From Chaenocephalus aceratus (Eukaryota > Chordata > Actinopteri > Perciformes > Channichthyidae), in assembly GCA_023974075.1 (NCBI GenBank), contig JAMFTG010000047.1, forward strand, positions 124,001 through 188,000: a DNA stretch of 64,000 nt, read 5' to 3'. This document shows, piece by piece, positions 1-59,520 of this stretch (position 1 is the stretch's first letter; each line of letters opens with the position of its first letter). Both the position numbers and the translations under genes were made by a program. Below the pieces are notes generated by a model that saw nothing but the letters and a program-made list of their open reading frames with translations, was not told where the DNA came from and did not search any database.

Positions 1-680
1 GAAGGAGCCTCCAGGGGACATGGGACCCCAAACCATTGCCTACAAAATGATACTCAAAGAGACCAACCAAGAAGAAACTCAAAGTACCATAAGGCAACAT
101 AAAAAATACCATAAAGACTTCAAACAAATGCAAAAGCCTTAAAGAGATGCTTAACGACTGCGAAGAGAGACACAAAACAACTAAAGAGAGACACATAATG
201 ACTAAAAAGACACCAAAATACAAACATAGCTACAAAAAGACCAATATTTTACATTAACAATAGGTAAATAAAAATATAGTAACATCAAAGTTGAATTAAA
301 AATGTGCACATTCTACAATATATCACTGTTGACATATATGTACTGTTTGTTTATTTATTTATATGATAGATTTTGATTCAACTTCTTATATTTATATACA
401 TTTTTATTCTATGTTATCCCAAAAATGCAATTTAACAATACACTTAACACAACAAATATATTGCAATAAACAAAATTAGGCTATTTTGAATGAAATAAAT
501 AAGAAATATATGCATTAGAATAAGATAAAACACAATGTACAATACTGTAAAGTCGCCAAAAATATATGCAATATGTAGTAGAAAAGTAAAATCCTTTATA
601 AGTCTCTGTGATAAAAACCCGGGGAATGTTTGTTGTTTTTAACCTATTACATATACCATATCAAAAGCCTATATAATACG
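1..680. other. AT-rich upstream flank
   Basis: No gene is seen here. Positions 130-245 hold a degenerate low-complexity run of gagagacacaaa-type words, common in fish intergenic DNA. The remainder is AT-rich with no open frame of note. Confidence 0.6.
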
Positions 681-1022
681 TGGACATGGGGACTGTAAAC
701 AGGTGTGTACTGCATGTGTGTGAGTATTTCCCTGGTGTTTTCTCATATAATCAGAAGCGTGGTTCTTGCTGTTCTCTCCCACAGTTCCCATCCCCCACGC
801 CGGCTCCATCCCTGCCTGTTAGCGCGGTGGAGGAGGGGGGCGCTGCGGAGCCACAGAGCCCGTGTCTGTGATACAATCTGCGGACAGAGAGAGAGAGAGA
901 GAGGGAGGGGGGTGGAGAAAAAAAAAACCGACTGGGTGAGTCGCTCTTTGTTTCTGGCTAGGAGGAAAAACCTAAAGACGTTGCACCCGGCAAGGATTCA
1001 AACATCAACCATTCGTGTGAGT
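681..1022 (+). promoter_or_regulatory. smarca4: Presumed smarca4 promoter and 5' UTR exon
   Basis: This is the only GC-rich stretch upstream of the first coding exon. It holds a (GA)n run near 888-905 and two consensus splice donors (GTGAGT at 936 and at 1017), either of which could end a non-coding first exon. The first coding exon has an acceptor before its ATG (exon start 3998), so at least one upstream non-coding exon is required. The transcription start cannot be placed by eye, and no clear TATA box is seen. Placement is inference. Confidence 0.4.
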
Positions 1023-1706
1023 AGAAAACATCATGTTTTTGTGATTTTAAGAGAGTTTTTCCTGTGTTTTTCGCTGGGAAAATGAGCGTTTATTCGGTGT
1101 TTTTTGGTCGGGTGATGAAAAAGCCGACATTACAGTAGCTGTGGCGCGACAGTGTGCAATGAATGAATTTTTGGAAATGTGCTGAGAGTGGAGCACCGTG
1201 CCAAGGGTACGGGAGGCGCGATGGATCAATCACAGGATGAGGGGTGATTACCCGTTCACATGTCGCGGAATCTGGGGGAACTCATCGAAAAAACCCTACA
1301 TTTTCATAATTAGTCCGGGAGGGCATGGCCGGCTAATGCTAGCATGCTAGGCACAGTCGGCAGCCAGCCTATATTGTTTCAATACAAGACGCTAAGCTAA
1401 TGCTAGGTAGCATCTGCAGGCAGCTTGTGTCCATGTTTGCCTGTTTGTGTTTATCATGTTAACCTCTTAAAATATTTATTATATTGTACGGTGTTGTGAA
1501 AGGCGCACATAAATAACATGTATTGTTATTATGCTGTATCAATGCAATAAGCTAAGCTAATGCTAGCACGAGTCAGGCCGGTGTTCTTTGTCACTTTTCG
1601 GTCGAATTACCCTAATTTTACGGCCAAACTGTGTGTTCATTGAACACCAGGAAACTCACAATGCACTGTAGAAAATATGAGGTTTAAAAGATGGGTTTAT
1701 TGTATA

Positions 1707-1995
1707 ATAACAGCCGTAATGTGACGGTAACGGTTAATAACGGCTAGGCCTGGTTAGAAAAGCTAGCAATGCTAATGGATAACCAAACTGTTTTTGTTTG
1801 TAAATGTAAACATTGCACCATTGAGTTACACATGTTTTAAATCGGGATAAAAAGCGTATTTGTATTGCTTATAGTAGTTGTTTATGTGTATGAGCAATGG
1901 GTCTGAGCGTCGTCTATTTTGTTTTATAACAATAGTTGATCGAAGTGACAGTTTAGATGACCTCTTGTGTGTTTTTAAATATTATATTTTCATTT
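1707..1995 (+). repeat. Direct duplication in intron 1, copy 1
   Basis: This block recurs at 3631-3935 in the same orientation with only scattered differences. Shared landmarks include 'gctagcaatgctaa', 'cattgcaccattgagttaca' and 'tctgagcgtcgtctattt'. Weaker similarity continues to about 2080. In copy 2 the matching part is the DNA directly in front of coding exon 1. Confidence 0.8.
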
Positions 1996-2039
1996 CTTTG
2001 TTGTGTGACTTGTGTGTTGTGTCAGTTTTGTGAATAGCA

Positions 2040-2545
2040 TTGCTCATTTATGTCCTGGCCATCTGTCCCACTTGAAACAAAAGCAGCGTCCCTCACAACA
2101 ACACAACAACTATTCCTGCGATGAGTTTAGTTTACACACAACAACAAACATTTGAAAACACACATATGTTTTGTTTTAATGATGACCCAAGAATGTGAAA
2201 TGATCCACGAAGTTTATCAACAGTTACTTTAATGGTCTATTTACCCTCATGTTACGTGAGAACGTGCGCTTTGTTGTGAGACTTGTTGTCATGTGTTTGT
2301 GAATACATTTCGGTACGGACCATATGTCACATTTGAAATGTAAAAAAAGCACTGAAAAGCAGCTTCCCTCACAACAACACAAACGCTATTCCTGTGATGA
2401 CTTGTTTACTTTTCTCACAACAACATAGACTTTTTTTTTTGTCAGTAGTTGCGGTTTTGTTCTTCCCCCACAACAGGTGTGGTTTGCACTTTACAAAGCA
2501 CCCAAACATACATTTGAAAAACACATCTGTCATAAATAATGACTC
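2040..2545 (+). repeat. Diverged tandem duplication in intron 1
   Basis: Two imperfect copies (about 2040-2230 and 2290-2545) share 'ccctcacaacaacacaa' followed by 'ctattcctg(c/t)gatga' and a run of acaacaa words. They are clearly related but diverged. The rest of intron 1 (1017-3997) is AT-rich with no recognisable gene. Confidence 0.5.
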
Positions 2546-3418
2546 GAAATTAGAGTTACTTTCATAACTACAACGCCAATTATCCACGGCACTGTTTCTA
2601 TATGACTGTGATCAACAGTGCGACTGCTTTGAAAGAGACACTAGGTCCCAGCCTGCACATGGAAATCCTGCAGACTTCATACAAATAAATTATATGTTAT
2701 GTAAAGATGCTCTTACAAAAAAACCATACCATGAATATTGTATTCTCATAATTTGACTTATGTTTCAAAAATGATAATTCCCTCTCATATTTCGCAAATG
2801 CAATATCAGTCAACATCTCGCAGTTCATTTTAAAAACCGTTTCTAAATATATTATTTTTAACTCGTACAATTCCTTGTCAACATGCTGCTGTAGCATAAC
2901 AATGGCCCAAATTGGAATAAATCTGTTTTTTATTATTCATATCTTTATTAATACTAACACACTACTGTTATATACACATGTTTCCATATGTATGTGTTAT
3001 AGTAATGTTTTCCAAAGCCTGCAGTCTTTGTGATTTTATTCAAACTGCTGATCAGTTTTATTAATGAATATCACAAAACACGTTTGTCTCAGTGGGATTT
3101 ACAGATAAACAAACATAGATGACGACGGTGTAAAAGATTATTACAATGACTAGAAAATTATAAACGCCATGATGGAACGTGAAATATCAAAAAAAAAAAA
3201 TATAATAAAACGATAACATAAAATGTAGGACTAAGAAGGACAAACGGGCTAATCTGAAACCAGCGCTAACTATAGGCTTTATTAATAACGAAGGTCTTCA
3301 ACACACTCTTTAGATAAGACACACTTTATTGATCCTACATGTATTCGTTACAGCAGCATGTAGAAAATAAAAGAGAACTAAAAAGTTAACCTTGAAAGAT
3401 AAAAATGCGGTGTAAATA

Positions 3419-3421
<3 letters not shown>

Positions 3422-3456
<35 letters not shown>
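3422..3456. repeat. (TA)n microsatellite, intron 1
   Basis: About 35 bp of uninterrupted TA dinucleotide. Confidence 0.95.
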
Positions 3457-3458
<2 letters not shown>

Positions 3459-3630
3459 CGTCTGATCACAGCTGGTTTATTTCCAGGTTGACACGTACGA
3501 GGAGTTAGACTTGGAGTCGTGGTGCCTACATAAAAGTATTTTTTTTTGAAAAACACATGCATAATTATTTTAAGAACACTGTATAACATTAGAAAAATGA
3601 AAGCAGTATTTAGATCTGGATATTACCTTG

Positions 3631-3935
3631 AATGTAACGGTTAATAACGGATAGCCCTGGTTAGAAAAGCTAGCAATGCTAACGGCTAACCAAACTGTTG
3701 TTGTTTGTAAATGTAAACATTGCACCATTGAGTTACACATGTTTTAAATCGGGATGAAAAGCGTATTTGTATTGCTTATAGAAGTTGTTGATGTGTATGA
3801 GCAATGGTTCTGAGCGTCGTCTATTTGGTTTTATAACAATAGTTGATCGAAGTGACAGTTCAGATGACCTCTTGTGTGTTTCAATATGATATTTACGTTT
3901 CGTTGGTGTGTGACTTGGTGCTCACATGTCAGCAT
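3631..3935 (+). repeat. Direct duplication in intron 1, copy 2
   Basis: This is the second copy of the 1707-1995 block. It ends about 60 bp before the acceptor of coding exon 1, so the duplicated DNA includes the intron's natural 3' end. Copy 1 is therefore probably the derived one. Confidence 0.8.
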
Positions 3936-4038
3936 CAGCTTTGTGAATACCATGGTTCCCCTTTATGCACTGACCACCTGGACCTCTCTCCTCTCAGGGG
4001 TTCTTTCTGCTGCCGCACATTCCCAGCTTCCCTGAGAG

Positions 4039-51181
<47,143 letters not shown>

Positions 51182-51840
51182 AGGAACTCTCCTGATTGGA
51201 CCAACACTGCGCCCCTTGACTGGACTTTATATATTTTACTTAGATACAGCAGGGAGACAGTCGGTGGAGGAGGCCTAGTTTTACCTAGATCAGCTGATTT
51301 TTAGTGGGACAATTGTATTCTCATTAAAGTATACCATTAATTAAAAACCAATTTTAAAAAAATGAAACTAAAATATGAAAGCTATGACCATTCACTTCCA
51401 TATTTAAACCGTTTTTCCCAGTATGAATAGTAGTGTCTCTTTGCCTTCTCGTTTTGTTTTCTCCTGGAAGTGGAAGATTGACAGAGGCTGAATTATCGAC
51501 GGATCGTGGGCCATAAAGACAGCGAACTGTTTTATTGGTTTTTTTTGTAAGTGGTATTCATTTTGTCTTTTTACTTGAAAGACGAAGCGTACATGTGAAC
51601 CAGGAGTCGCTCTGAAGTTCCTCCCTTTTTGAATGCATGTCGTGCGTGTGCACCTGGATGTGTCTTCGCTATTATCTCTGTGTTTAATTTAAGACTACAA
51701 GCGGGATCACGGTACATCCCACCCTGCAGACCCTCCCTCTCAGGGTGTGTATGTAAAGAGGGAGGGAGGGATCGGACCATTTTCTCGTGTCGGTGTCACT
51801 GGATTCCAAAAAGTACAATAAAGGCATCTCATAATTAACA
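51182..51840 (+). other. smarca4: smarca4 3' UTR
   Basis: About 650 nt from the stop to just past the poly(A) signal. ATTAAA at 51323-51328 could be an alternative proximal signal. No coding frame. Confidence 0.7.
51817..51822 (+). terminator. smarca4: smarca4 poly(A) signal AATAAA
   Basis: Canonical AATAAA, the last such hexamer before the transposon that begins at 51869, with a T-rich stretch soon after. Cleavage is expected near 51835-51845. Confidence 0.7.
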
Positions 51841-51868
51841 AGTTGTCTTCACCGGCTTTCTTTTTTAA

Positions 51869-54800
51869 AGGTCCCCTATCATACTGTTCCTCATCAATAT
51901 ATCCTGTCTCTGATTGGCTGAAACACCAAACAGATCATTGCAGCATTACCCATAATCCCCTCTGTTTCAGCCCTGTTTCCAAAGTGCTGATTCTCTGTCT
52001 GTGACTTTAGATGAAGACAAGGAGCCCCTCCCCACGCCCCTCTGAGAGACATCTGGTTACAAAGAACTCAATGGAGCTCTAGAGGAGATTCAGGTGATAG
52101 GGGGGGGGGGGGTACCTTGTTGCTGATTGGCTAATGGTTACACAAGACAACACATCGCTATGACATCACAAAGTGGCCAAAATCTGATCAGCTCATTTTC
52201 AGACAGGTTTTTATAGAAATGGATCAAAAAGAGAGAAAATCTTTGTTCCAGAAACTTTCAGAGTCTCTTTCCACAGAGGGGACACATGTTGATGTAGAAG
52301 AGACATGAAGAAGATGGGACACATGTTGATGTAGAAGAGACATGAAGAAGAGGGGACACATGTTGATGTAGAAGAGACATGGAGAAGAGGGGACACATGT
52401 TGATGTAGAAGAGACGTGAAGAAGAGGGGACACATGGTGATGAAGAAGAGACATGAAGAAGAGGGGACACATGTTGATGAAGAAGAGACATGAAGAAGAG
52501 GGGACACATGGTGATGAAGAAGAGACATGAAGAAGAGGGGACACATGTTGATGAAGAAGAGACATGAAGAAGAGGGGACACATGGTGATGAAGAAGAGAC
52601 ATGAAGAAGAGGGGACACATGTTGATGTAGAAGAGACATGAAGAAGAGGGGGACACATGGTGATGAAGAAGAGACATGAAGAAGAGGGGACACATGGTGA
52701 TGAAGAAGAGACATGAAGAAGAGGGGACACATGTTGATGTAGAAGAGACATGAAGAAGAGGGGACACATGGTGAAGAAGAGGGGACACATGTTGATGTAG
52801 AAGAGACATGAAGAAGAGGGGACACATGTTGATGTAGAAGAGACATGGAGAAGAGGGGACACATGTTGATGTAGAAGAGACATGAAGAAGAGGGGACACA
52901 TGTTGATGGAGAAGAGGGGACACATGTTGATGGAGAAGAGGGGACACATGTTGATGGAGAAGAGACATGGAGAAGAGGGGACACATGTTGATGTAGAAGA
53001 GACATGAAGAAGAGGGGACACATGTTGATGTAGAGGAGACATGGAGAAGAGGGGACACATGTTGATGTAGAAGAGACATGAGGAAGAGGGGACACATGTT
53101 GATGTAGAAGAGACATGAAGAAGAGGGGACACATGTTGATGGAGAAGAGGGGACACATGTTGATGTAGAAGAGACATGGAGAAGAGGGGACACATGTTGA
53201 TGTAGAAGAGACATGAAGAAGAGGGGACACATGTTGATGTAGAGGAGACATGGAGAAGAGGGGACACATGTTGATGTAGAAGAGACATGAAGAAGAGGGG
53301 ACACATGTTGATGTAGAGGAGACATGAAGAAGAGGGGACACATGTTGATGTAGAAGAGACATGAGGAAGAGGGGACACATGTTGATGTAGAAGAGACATG
53401 AAGAAGAGGGGACACATGTTGATGTAGAAGAGACATGAAGAAGAGGGGACACATGTTGATGTAGAAGAGGGGACACATGTTGATGTAGAAGAGACATGAA
53501 GAAGAGGGGACACATGTTGATGTAGAAGAGACATGGAGAAGAGGGGACACATGTTGATGTAGAAGAGACATGGAGAAGAGGGGACACATGTTGATGTAGA
53601 AGAGACATGGAGAAGAGGGGACACATGTTGATGTAGAAGAGACATGAAGAAGAGGGGACACATGTTGATGTAGAAGAGACATGGAGAAGAGGGGACACAT
53701 GTTGATGTAGAAGAGACATGAAGAAGGGGGGACACATGTTGATGTAGAAGAGACATGAAGAAGAGGGGACACATGTTGATGTAGAAGAGACATGAAGAAG
53801 AGGGGACACATGTTGATGTAGAAGAGACATGAAGAAGAGGGGACACATGTTGATGTAGAAGAGACATGGAGAAGAGGGGACACATGTTGATGTAGAGGAG
53901 ACATGGAGAAGAGGCGACACATGTTGATGTAGAAGAGACATGAAGAAGAGGGGACACATGTTGATGTAGAAGAGACGTGAAGAAGAGGGGACACATGTTG
54001 ATGTAGAAGAGACGTGAAGAAGAGGGGACACATGTTGATGTAGAAGAGACATGAAGAAGAGGGGACACATGTTGATGTAGAAGAGACATGGAGAAGAGGG
54101 GACACATGTTGATGTAGAAGAGACATGGAGAAGAGGGGACACATGTTGATGTAGAAGAGACATGAGGAAGAGGGGACACATGTTGATGTAGAAGAGACAT
54201 GAAGAAGAGGGGACACATGTTGATGTAGGGGACACATGGAGAAGAGGGGACACATGTTGATGTAGAAGAGACATGAAGAAGAGGGGACACATGTTGATGT
54301 AGAAGAGACATGAAGAAGAGGGGACACATGTCGATGTAGAAGAGACATGAAGAAGAGGGGACACATGTTGATGTAGAAGAGACATGAAGAAGAGGGGACA
54401 CATGTTGAAGTAGAAGACATGTTGATGTAGAAGAGACATGAAGAACAGGGGACACATGTTGATGTAGAAGAGACATGAAGAAGAGGGGACACATGTTGAT
54501 GTAGAAGAGACATGAAGAAGAGGGGACACATGTTGATGAAGAAGAGAGGACACATGTTGATGTAGAAGAGACATGAAGAAGAGGGGACACATGTTGAAGT
54601 AGAAGACATGTTGATGTAGAAGAGACATGAAGAACAGGGGACACATGTTGATGTAGAAGAGACATGAAGAAGAGGGGACACATGTTGATGTAGAAGAGAC
54701 ATGAAGAAGAGGGGACACATGTTGATGAAGAAGAGAGGACACATGTTGATGTAGAAGAGACATGAAGAAGAGGGGACACATGTTGATGTAGAAGAGACAT

Positions 54801-56708
54801 GAAGAACAGGGGACACATGTTGATGTAGAAGAGACATGAAGAAGAGGGGACACATGTTGATGTAGAAGAGACATGAAGAAGAGGGGACACATGGTGATGT
54901 AGAAGAGACATGAAGAAGAGGGGACACATGTTGATGTAGAGGAGACATGAGGAAGAGGGGACACATGTTGATGTAGAAGAGACATGAAGAAGAGGGGACA
55001 CATGTTGATGTAGAAGAGACATGAAGAAGAGGGGACACATGTTGATGTAGAAGAGACATGAAGAAGAGGGGACACATGTTGATGTAGAAAAAACATAAAG
55101 AAGAGGGGACACATGTTGATGTAGAAGAGACATGAAGAAGAGGGGACACATGTTGATGTAGAAGAGACATGGAGAAGAGGGGACACATGTTGATGTAGAA
55201 GAGACATGAAGAAGAGGGGACAAATGTTGACGTAGAAGACACATGTTGATGTAGAAGAGACATGAAGAAGAGGGGACACATGTTGATGTAGAAGAGACAT
55301 GAAGAAGAGGGGACACATGTTGATGTAGAAGAGACATGAAGAAGAGGGGAGGACACATGTTGATGTAGAAGAGACATGAAGAAGAGGGGACACATGTTGA
55401 TGTAGAAGAGACATGAAGAAGAGGGGACACATGTTGATGTAGAAGAGACATGAAGAAGAGGGGACACATGTTGATGTAGAGGAGACATGAAGAAGAGGGG
55501 ACACATGTTGATGTAGAAGAGACATGGAGAAGAGGGGACACATGTTGATGTAGAAGAGACATGAAGAAGAGGGGACACATGTTGATGTAGAAAAGACATG
55601 AAGAAGAGGGGACACATGTTGATGTAGAAGAGACATGAGGAAGAGGGGACACATGTTGATGTAGAAGAGACATGAAGAAGAGGGGACACATGTTGATGTA
55701 GAAGAGACATGGAGAAGAGGGGACACATGTTGATGTAGAAGAGACATGAAGAAGAGGGGACACATGTTGATGTAGAAGAGACATGAAGAAGAGGGGACAC
55801 ATGTTGATGTAGAAGACACATGAAGAAGAGGGGACACATGTTGATGTAAAAGAGACATGAAGAAGAGGGGACACATGTTGATGTAGAGGAGACATGACGA
55901 AGTGGGGACACATGTTGATGTAGAGGAGACATGACGAAGTGGGGACACATGTTGATGGAGAAGAGACATGAAGAAGAGGGGACACATGTTGATGTAGAAG
56001 AGACATGAAGAAGAGGGGACACATGTTGATGTAGAAGAGACATGAAGAAGAGGGGACACATGTTGATGTAGAAGAGACATGGAGAAGAGGGGACACATGT
56101 TGATGTAGAGGAGACATGACGAAGTGGGAACACATGTTGATGGAGAAGAGACATGAAGAAGAGGGGACACATGTTGATGTAGAAGAGACATGAAGAAGAG
56201 GGGACACATGTTGATGTAGAAGAGACATGAAGAAGAGGGGACACATGTTGATGTAGAAGAGACATGGAGAAGAGGGGACACATGTTGATGTAGAAGAGAC
56301 ATGAAGAAGAGGAGACACATGTTGACGTAGAAGACACATGTTGATGTAGAAGAGACATGACGAAGAGGGGACACATGTTGATGTAGAAGACACATGTTGA
56401 TGTAGAAGAGACATGACGAAGAGGGGACACATGTTGATGTAGAAGACACATGTTGATGTAGAAGAGACATGACGAAGAGGGGACACATGTTTATGAAGAA
56501 GAGGGGACACATGTTGATGTGGAAGAGACATGAAGAAGAGGGGACACATGTTGATGTAGAAGAGACATGAAGAAGAGGGGACACATGTTGACGTAGAAGA
56601 CACATGTTGATGTAGAAGAGACATGACGAAGAGGGGACACATGTTTATGAAGAAGAGGGGACACATGTTGATGTAGAGGAGAAGTGGATTTTGCACAATA
56701 GGTGTCCT
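51869..56708 (-). mobile_element. 4.8-kb MITE with minisatellite A, reversed (3' of smarca4)
   Basis: Ends AGGTCCCCTATCATAC and GCACAATAGGTGTCCT, flanked by TTAA (51865-51868) and TTGA (56709-56712). The non-array part at 51885-52010 matches, in reverse, the flanks of the intron 4 and intron 19 elements. The array makes up nearly all of its length. Confidence 0.8.
52266..56684 (-). repeat. 37-bp minisatellite A, about 119 copies (3' flank)
   Basis: Reverse complement of the intronic arrays. It has many length variants: units shortened around 53460, 54220 and 54410, and tandem larger blocks, for example 54405-54560 nearly repeated at 54590-54740. A local subset at 52430-52720 carries gatgaag in place of gatgtag. 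Minus-strand frames up to 1520 codons are artefacts. Confidence 0.98.
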
Positions 56709-57080
56709 TTGAGTGCACTCGTTGTAGTTGGACACTAGATGGCCCACTGACGACAGGAAGCTGCTTAAATGAGGATCTGCTTCCAAACCATAATTTTCTC
56801 ACCAGTGATTGTCATGTTTCAGGTAAAAGTAGTTTTTAAGAAAATTCAGTCATTTTGTATTCCTGCTCGAAGACTACAATAAAGACTATATGTTTGTCGA
56901 TACTATATATATATATATTGTCTTGTTTCTGTTCTAATTTTAATCAATTTGATGTAAAGCGTCTTTGAGCATTAGGAATAGTGCTATCAATAAAAGCGAT
57001 AGGTAGACCTCCAAACCTTATAGTGGGGCTCAGGGTATGTTATGGAAATAAATTACATTAGTTATCAGAAAAAGATGAAT

Positions 57081-57213
57081 ACACAGCCTTAATGTGTGGG
57101 ATTTGAATAAAAAAGACAGCCTTAATGTGTTGGATTTGAATAAAAAAGACAGCCTTAATGTGTGGGATTTGAATAAAAAAGACAGCCTTAATGTGTGGGA
57201 TTTGAATAAAAAA
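57081..57213 (+). repeat. 33-bp tandem repeat, 4 copies
   Basis: The unit is cagccttaatgtgtgggatt followed by tgaataaaaaaga, nearly identical between copies. Confidence 0.95.
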
Positions 57214-57639
57214 GACAGACAGTCATTTTGAGGAAATCTGCAGCATTTCCCAAAGACGGAAACTATTAATAAATGCCTAAGAAAAGACCTTCTATGTATT
57301 TGGTATAGTCATTCAGGATTTATTTGCTCAATTGTTGAATGACTGGAATCCAATAGCATAATGATGATCCCCGAGAGTCCGGGAAGTGAGCCCAACTATA
57401 CGAGGAAACTGAGCGGGGGTGCAGCGGCGCCTGGTGCCAAGCTTTGTCTGACAGTCTGCTTGGAGGTCCACATTCTCAGATGTTAAAACCCTCTGCTTGA
57501 CACGTGTCCTCAGAGCACTGTCTGATGAACTTAAATACCCTTTTATAAACACTGCCATGTGTACATTTGCCTTCGTTTTAAACTGGATGTTATTGAACCC
57601 TAGCATGAACTGTGATGTGGATGTTCTTATGTTATGCTA

Positions 57640-58490
57640 CTATTAGCATAAGCTAGTTGTTGCAGCCATCTGCGAATGCTGTTTTTGGCTGATTGTATTC
57701 ATTATTTTAAGCTAGCTTTTTAAACTCTAACGTTTAGCTAAATTCATGTTTTTAACCCTATATCCATAACCTTTGGCCAACTGTTTAATTTAGCCAACTA
57801 TTTCAACAATTGATCAACTACTTGCAGCTATTTCACAACTTCTTCTAGCTAACTATTTAACATTTGTAACCCTTTATTTTAGCTAACTGTTTAAACTTTG
57901 TCATTTCTTTTCAGTTAAGCTCACGGTTTTTAACCATATTACCCTCAGCTAACTATTTTATGTGTTCAATATTGCTTAGTATTTCAGCAATACATTTCTT
58001 GCAGCTGTTTGACATCGCATCAAATATTATTAGCCCCCTATTTTTGATACGTTTATCAGTAACTTGAACTGTTTTCAAGTCCCTTACTTTCAGCTAACTA
58101 TTCACTATTATACCTTTTAGCTAAGTTAACGGTTTCGACCCTCTTCATTAGCTAACTATTTAAACTGTTCAATTGAGCTGCACTATGTCAACTTTCTATT
58201 AGTTACTTTCACAAAGCATCTCATACTTTTAGTCACCTTTTAATATTGATCCGTTAGCCTGTTTGAACTGTCGACTACTTTAAGCTAACGTTGTCTTCTT
58301 CAACCATTTCTCCATTAGCTTCTTTCAGATTTCTTTTTTTAAATATTCAATTTAGCTTATCTATTCCTTGAAGCTATTCAACAATGTAAATCATTCTTTT
58401 AGCCCTTTTTTCAAGTGTTTATCCATTACTTTAACAAACTATTCAACTATGTTCAACCATTAGCCCTTAGCTAAGGATCTGGATAGCAAT
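57640..58490. other. AT-rich region with scattered gctaactatt words
   Basis: Variants of 'agctaactatttaa' recur irregularly every 40-100 bp. This could be a very old degenerate tandem repeat. No gene is seen in 56709-59090 apart from this. Confidence 0.4.
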
Positions 58491-59117
58491 GCTAAGTTGC
58501 TAACTAGAATCCTTTTTCAACAACACCATAATGTTAAGGAGCTAAATGTAGAATGCTTTTCATTATTTTTTATAAAAACATACGCATTGGTTGAGCTACT
58601 CCAAAATATTTATTGTAGACAGCAGAAGCACTCCCAGAGGAAGCTCGACTTCCTGATATCTGATCTTATTTTCTCAACATCCCTGTTTTCACTCCTCAGA
58701 GGTCACTCCTTGACCCCGACACAAATCCTCCTGTCCCTCTAGTGATTTTTCAGCACCTGAATAAACATGGCGGGACATTTACTATGAATTTGCAGCGTGG
58801 GTGATTTCCCGTGAGTTTTTAGAGGAAAAGTCAGCATGATTTTCCCAGCAGATACATTTTTCTGTGTGAATGTATTTGTGTACAGTGGCTGTCATTATTT
58901 CAAGACTCACATGCTGTTTCCACTATAAATATTCTCTATTCGGATGTGTTTGTGTTACCTCAGATGTTACACAGGCGCCTTGTGTCTTACTGGTTGTCTT
59001 TGTTAAATCTGGAATAAACCTGACCTGTCTTTTACCAAAAATGATTCAAACTAAAGTCTAGGACATTATTGATTAATCCCGTTTCCAAACATTGTCAGTC
59101 TTATCTTCTTTTCCAGG

Positions 59118-59205
59118 GCCAATGGGATGAAGCCAAGAACTACGTCATCCTCTGAGCCGCCCTCCATATCCATCAGACAAAATAAAGTGGTGCAGGAATG
59201 AAGTG
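59118..59205 (+). CDS. Candidate terminal exon of an unidentified gene
   Basis: A strong acceptor (cttcttttccag) is followed by GGCCAATGGG..., which can be read as GQWDEAKNYVIL-stop (TGA at 59154-59156), and AATAAA lies at 59181-59186. The layout is that of a short last exon with a short 3' UTR. No upstream exon was found in the window and the protein is not recognised. It could equally be chance. Confidence 0.25.
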
Positions 59206-59520
59206 TTTTTGTAGACCGAAGCTAAAGTTAGCATCGCAAGGGCTCCCTTGATAAAAGCCGATGGGAATTTTCAATTGGTTTTAAGATAATGCAGGATAGT
59301 TAAACAGGATTATCTCCACATATTAACACCAATTTCATAAATGTTAAAGCGTAAATGCAATTGCCAGAGGTGAAAAGCTAATGTTGGACTTTGAACAAAC
59401 TATTTCATGGTTGCATAGCTTTACGGCATCACAGCTAAGCTAAAGGTGGCTAATGGTCGCCATGATGACGTTTAGTCGTCTCATTTAGACTCTTGTTAGC
59501 AACTGCCATTTTAAAGACAT
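59205..59520 (+). mobile_element. 72-bp-family element with a single unit
   Basis: The left flank ('aaagttagcatcgc', 'ctccacatattaacacca') and right flank ('tgatgacgtttagtcgtctc') enclose one degenerate unit ('ggcatcacagctaagctaaa'). This looks like the unexpanded state, directly followed by an expanded copy. Confidence 0.65.

Noticed and set aside
52211..56786. Minus-strand open frames of about 1400-1520 codons
   Set aside because: All are translations of the stop-free 37-bp array. Three frames are open at once with the same peptide cycle, and no gene signals or codon bias are present.
58497..58742. 81-codon frame in the 3' flank
   Set aside because: There is no recognisable motif and no plausible splicing to the 59118 candidate exon.
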